Of a stretch of DNA of 64,000 bases, positions 62,097 through 64,000 are shown piece after piece (within the stretch, counting starts at the first letter, position 1; each line of letters starts with the position of its first letter). Source of the DNA: Pinus tabuliformis (Eukaryota; Streptophyta; Pinopsida; Pinales; Pinaceae). The DNA lies in assembly GCA_031772625.1 (NCBI GenBank), contig CM062808.1, positions 141,834,605-141,898,604 on the forward strand, written 5' to 3'. The notes beneath the pieces are model-generated. The model made no database searches. It was not told where the DNA came from and was given only the letters and a program-made list of their open reading frames with translations. Both the position numbers and the translations under genes were made by a program.

Positions 62097-62345
62097 TCAC
62101 ATGGTTATTTTGTAGATGCAATCTAGATCATCCTCGCTCTCATCATCGCACACTGGTTTCGTGTAACGCGATCCTTCCACAGGGTCCAACAGTACAACTA
62201 CACACAGAGACTTGTTCTCGAAAATCATTTTGCACTTCTTTAGATTTATTAGCCCATTCATGTCAATGGCCCAATTTATCCCTAATAGAGCGAGGTAGGG
62301 ATTGCTGTCATCAACAATCTCTATCACTTCAAAATCTACTAGCAC
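62097..62345 (-). pseudogene. Protease C-terminal part of Z2
   Basis: LVDFEVIEIVDDSNPYLALL, then GINWAIDMNGLINLKKCKMI and VEGSRYTKPVCDDESEDDLD; same as the Z1 protease end. Similarity stops at about 62367. Confidence 0.75.
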
Positions 62346-62367
62346 ACTCGACCCTCGGAAACAAGGG

Positions 62368-62794
62368 AGCTCTACGTGATAGTTAATATAATATTAATCT
62401 ATGTTTTGATACACATATTTATAAGTATTTTATTCATTAAAATACTATTCAACGCTGAGTATTGTTTATAGTTGTTATAATCACGACAACTCGTCGCCAG
62501 ATTTCCAGGATTGTCCTTTGACTTTAAGGATTCATTAATGGAGTTGCGTGAGAACTGCTGCCTCTTGCCATGTTATGATAGCATTATATTAACACTCACT
62601 CTACTTACTTCCCATTTTAAATGATTTATCCCACTCTACTTACTTTCCATTTTAAATGATTTATGCAAGTGGGGTGGGAAATTTGATGTCGTTTGGGATG
62701 TTCACTGAAACCGCCATTTTTCCTTTGGAAAAAAGGAAGCACTACATGAGAGTTAATATTAATCTATAGATTATAATAGCGACAACTCATCACC
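62368..62794. repeat. AT-rich patch with repeated modules
   Basis: GTGATAGTTAATATAA (62374-62389) faces the imperfect inverse TTATATTAACACTCAC (62585-62600). A related GAGAGTTAATATTAATCTA lies at 62749-62767. A CGACAACTC(G/A)TC(G/A)CCAGAT module occurs at ~62483 and ~62782. A 33-bp segment (CACTCTACTTACTTCCCATT...) is tandemly duplicated at ~62597-62660. It may be a small MITE with flanking filler. No coding sequence. Confidence 0.45.
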
Positions 62795-63204
62795 AGATTC
62801 TGCTGGATTCCTTCACTTCTGTTGCTTCTGCCTCCTTCCTTTTCTTTTCTACCAACTGCACGATGTGTAGTTTGGCCTCCTCTTTCTTCCTCTGTGCCAC
62901 AGACTTCTCTATCGTCGCAATGTCTCGAGCATGCCACTCTGGTGGCCATGTCTCCCTTACATTGAAAACCACATTGTCCATGGCCACAAAGGGTAGTTCT
63001 ATCCATTTCTTGGTTGGGTCCTTGCGCGCTCTAATGTATATGCTGTGGAAATCCACCTTGAACTCTGCAAAACTTTGCAGGTTGTCGTATATAGTGGGTG
63101 ACAACTGCGGCTTGCGGTTGATCCCCATTCTGAGGTTCATCTCGATAAGCACCTAGAATTTCTAACTATCGCAAATCCTATTTGCATCCTTTGTGGCCTA
63201 GAAC
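62795..63204 (-). pseudogene. Detached fragment of the Z-family extra gene
   Basis: The minus strand encodes LIEMNLRMGINRKPQLSPTI, FAEFKVDFHSIYIRARKDPT and a QRKKEEAKLHIVQLVEKKRK helix, matching 58800-59170 and 27200-27600. It is a third copy of this protein, with no LTR attached. Confidence 0.7.
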
Positions 63205-64000
63205 ATGTCGGCGACACTGAGATGAATTGGTAGCGTTAACCCCAAAAGATGGATGGTATGAAAGACCAATGGTGAGATGACCGGTGAATGGAATAACCCA
63301 ATCCAACTCAATAATGGTGATGGAGTGAAAGTGTCATGTTCAAGAGCGACTTGCTACCATAAATTCTTCAAGTGTTTTCCCTTTTTCCCCAGTCATTGCT
63401 GACCAGTACCTCTTTATTTTGGTCAAGCTTGAGGAGGATAACATATGCTTGTTCTATAATTTTCACTTCGGGCAAACCTGTCGCTATTTGATGTTTTAAC
63501 GAGTCTAGCGACAGTGAAACTCGGTCTCGTATAGAATGGACATGTTTTTCGCTATTGTTTTAATGAGCTTAACGACAAGGATAACTTGGTCCTTTTCATG
63601 TTTAATGAGTTTGAAAATGGACGAAAAGAAAACTCCATAAGTTATTTTTCGTCAGATAATCCCTCAAGTTCGAAAAAGGATAAAATAATATAGGAGGGAT
63701 GACATTTCCAATCACTTTAATGAGCTGGAAAGGACAAGTGCTCGAAAATATTTTCATATTTAACGAGTCTGAAAAGGGTCTAAAGAGGACTCTATTTTGA
63801 GGAACGAGTGGTATCTAGGGTAGCAACTGGTTCTGGTAATTTTGTAACTTCTCAAAACATGCTAATTTATGTGAAGAGGCCGGCTAATAAGACCACTCAT
63901 TGCAACTGTTCCTCAAAAAATGGTAAAACAACCAAGTGAGAGTGTATGATCGACCAAAGGGATGGTGGTGATAGGATGTACACAACGAAGGCGTAAAAGG
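63205..64000 (-). mobile_element. Tat-lineage 3' region fragment (T3) with hairpin array
   Basis: It is the reverse complement of the T2 3' region: the AACATATGCTTG / AAGCATATGTT word near 63440, hairpin CTGTCGCTA/TAGCGACAG (63478-63486, 63506-63514), a CGAAAAA/TTTTTCG pair near 63645-63680, and TTTTCA/TGAAAA pairs. Unlike T2, the sequence continues without T1 through the target site (about 63943-63947) into DNA like 1321-1362. It runs off the window end. No coding sequence. Confidence 0.75.

Larger units (their letters stand above)
46395..62367 (-). mobile_element. Second zinc-knuckle Gypsy copy, Z2 (with nested Copia elements)
   Basis: In reverse orientation: 3' LTR 46395-47062 plus 57031-57291 (split by C1), polypurine tract near 57292-57302, extra gene, integrase C-terminal region, Gag-like block, protease. 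The LTR ends TGTTAG...; the GCTGAGTGCGC units and the palindrome (57101-57122) match Z1. The 5' end, with Gag and 5' LTR, is not seen after 62367, so the copy is truncated. It is a diverged relative of Z1. It cuts the NLR fragment. Many breaks. Confidence 0.75.

Overview
This window is plant nuclear intergenic DNA built almost entirely of nested retrotransposons. I see no intact host gene, no tRNA or rRNA gene and no CRISPR array. The Ty3/Gypsy lineages (Tat with a second RNase H, an Athila-like element with a tRNA-Asp primer site, and a family whose Gag carries an array of zinc knuckles), the Tork-type Ty1/Copia copies, the plant L1 LINE with an RNase H tail and a broken NLR leucine-rich-repeat fragment together suggest a large-genome seed plant. 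The NLR repeat style and the zinc-knuckle Gypsy family recall conifers, but that is inference from memory.

Layout. 1-1362 and 16840-19606 are two halves of an older Tat element, T2. It is split by a long, younger Tat element, T1 (1363-16839): 1052-bp LTRs, target duplication atacg/atatg, about 1.7% LTR divergence by eye. T1 carries gag, protease, RT, RNase H, integrase, a second RNase H and, antisense to all of these, an intron-bearing plant-mobile-domain (PMD) gene. 20504-30002 is an old zinc-knuckle Gypsy copy, Z1 (+). 30003-32300 plus 44713-45143 is a 5'-truncated LINE split by the Athila-like element A1 (32301-44712, minus; 1771/1772-bp LTRs, perfect atatt duplication, about 1.2% divergence). 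45650-46394 is an NLR LRR pseudogene, cut by Z2.

Z2, a second zinc-knuckle Gypsy copy on the minus strand, occupies 46395-62367. Its LTR holds Copia C1 (+, 47063-57025), and the 5' LTR of C1 holds Copia C2 (minus, 47464-52366) of the same family. That is a three-level nest. After an AT-rich patch come a loose piece of the Z-family extra gene (62795-63204, minus) and a piece of Tat 3' region (63205-64000, minus). The latter preserves, as a paralogue, the empty site into which T1 jumped.

How the parts work together. Each autonomous-type element encodes Gag, protease, RT/RNase H and integrase between its LTRs. The unusual material lies between integrase and the 3' LTR. T1 has an antisense PMD-like gene and a hairpin-rich 3' region. 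A1 has a basic coiled-coil protein where an envelope gene might be expected. Z1 and Z2 share a large coiled-coil protein and a common layout with no visible RT. The strongest unexplained signal is a family of small stem-loops in the Tat 3' regions: the loops are conserved (around CTCGTTAAA, or around AAGGGATTAT) while the complementary stems differ from copy to copy.
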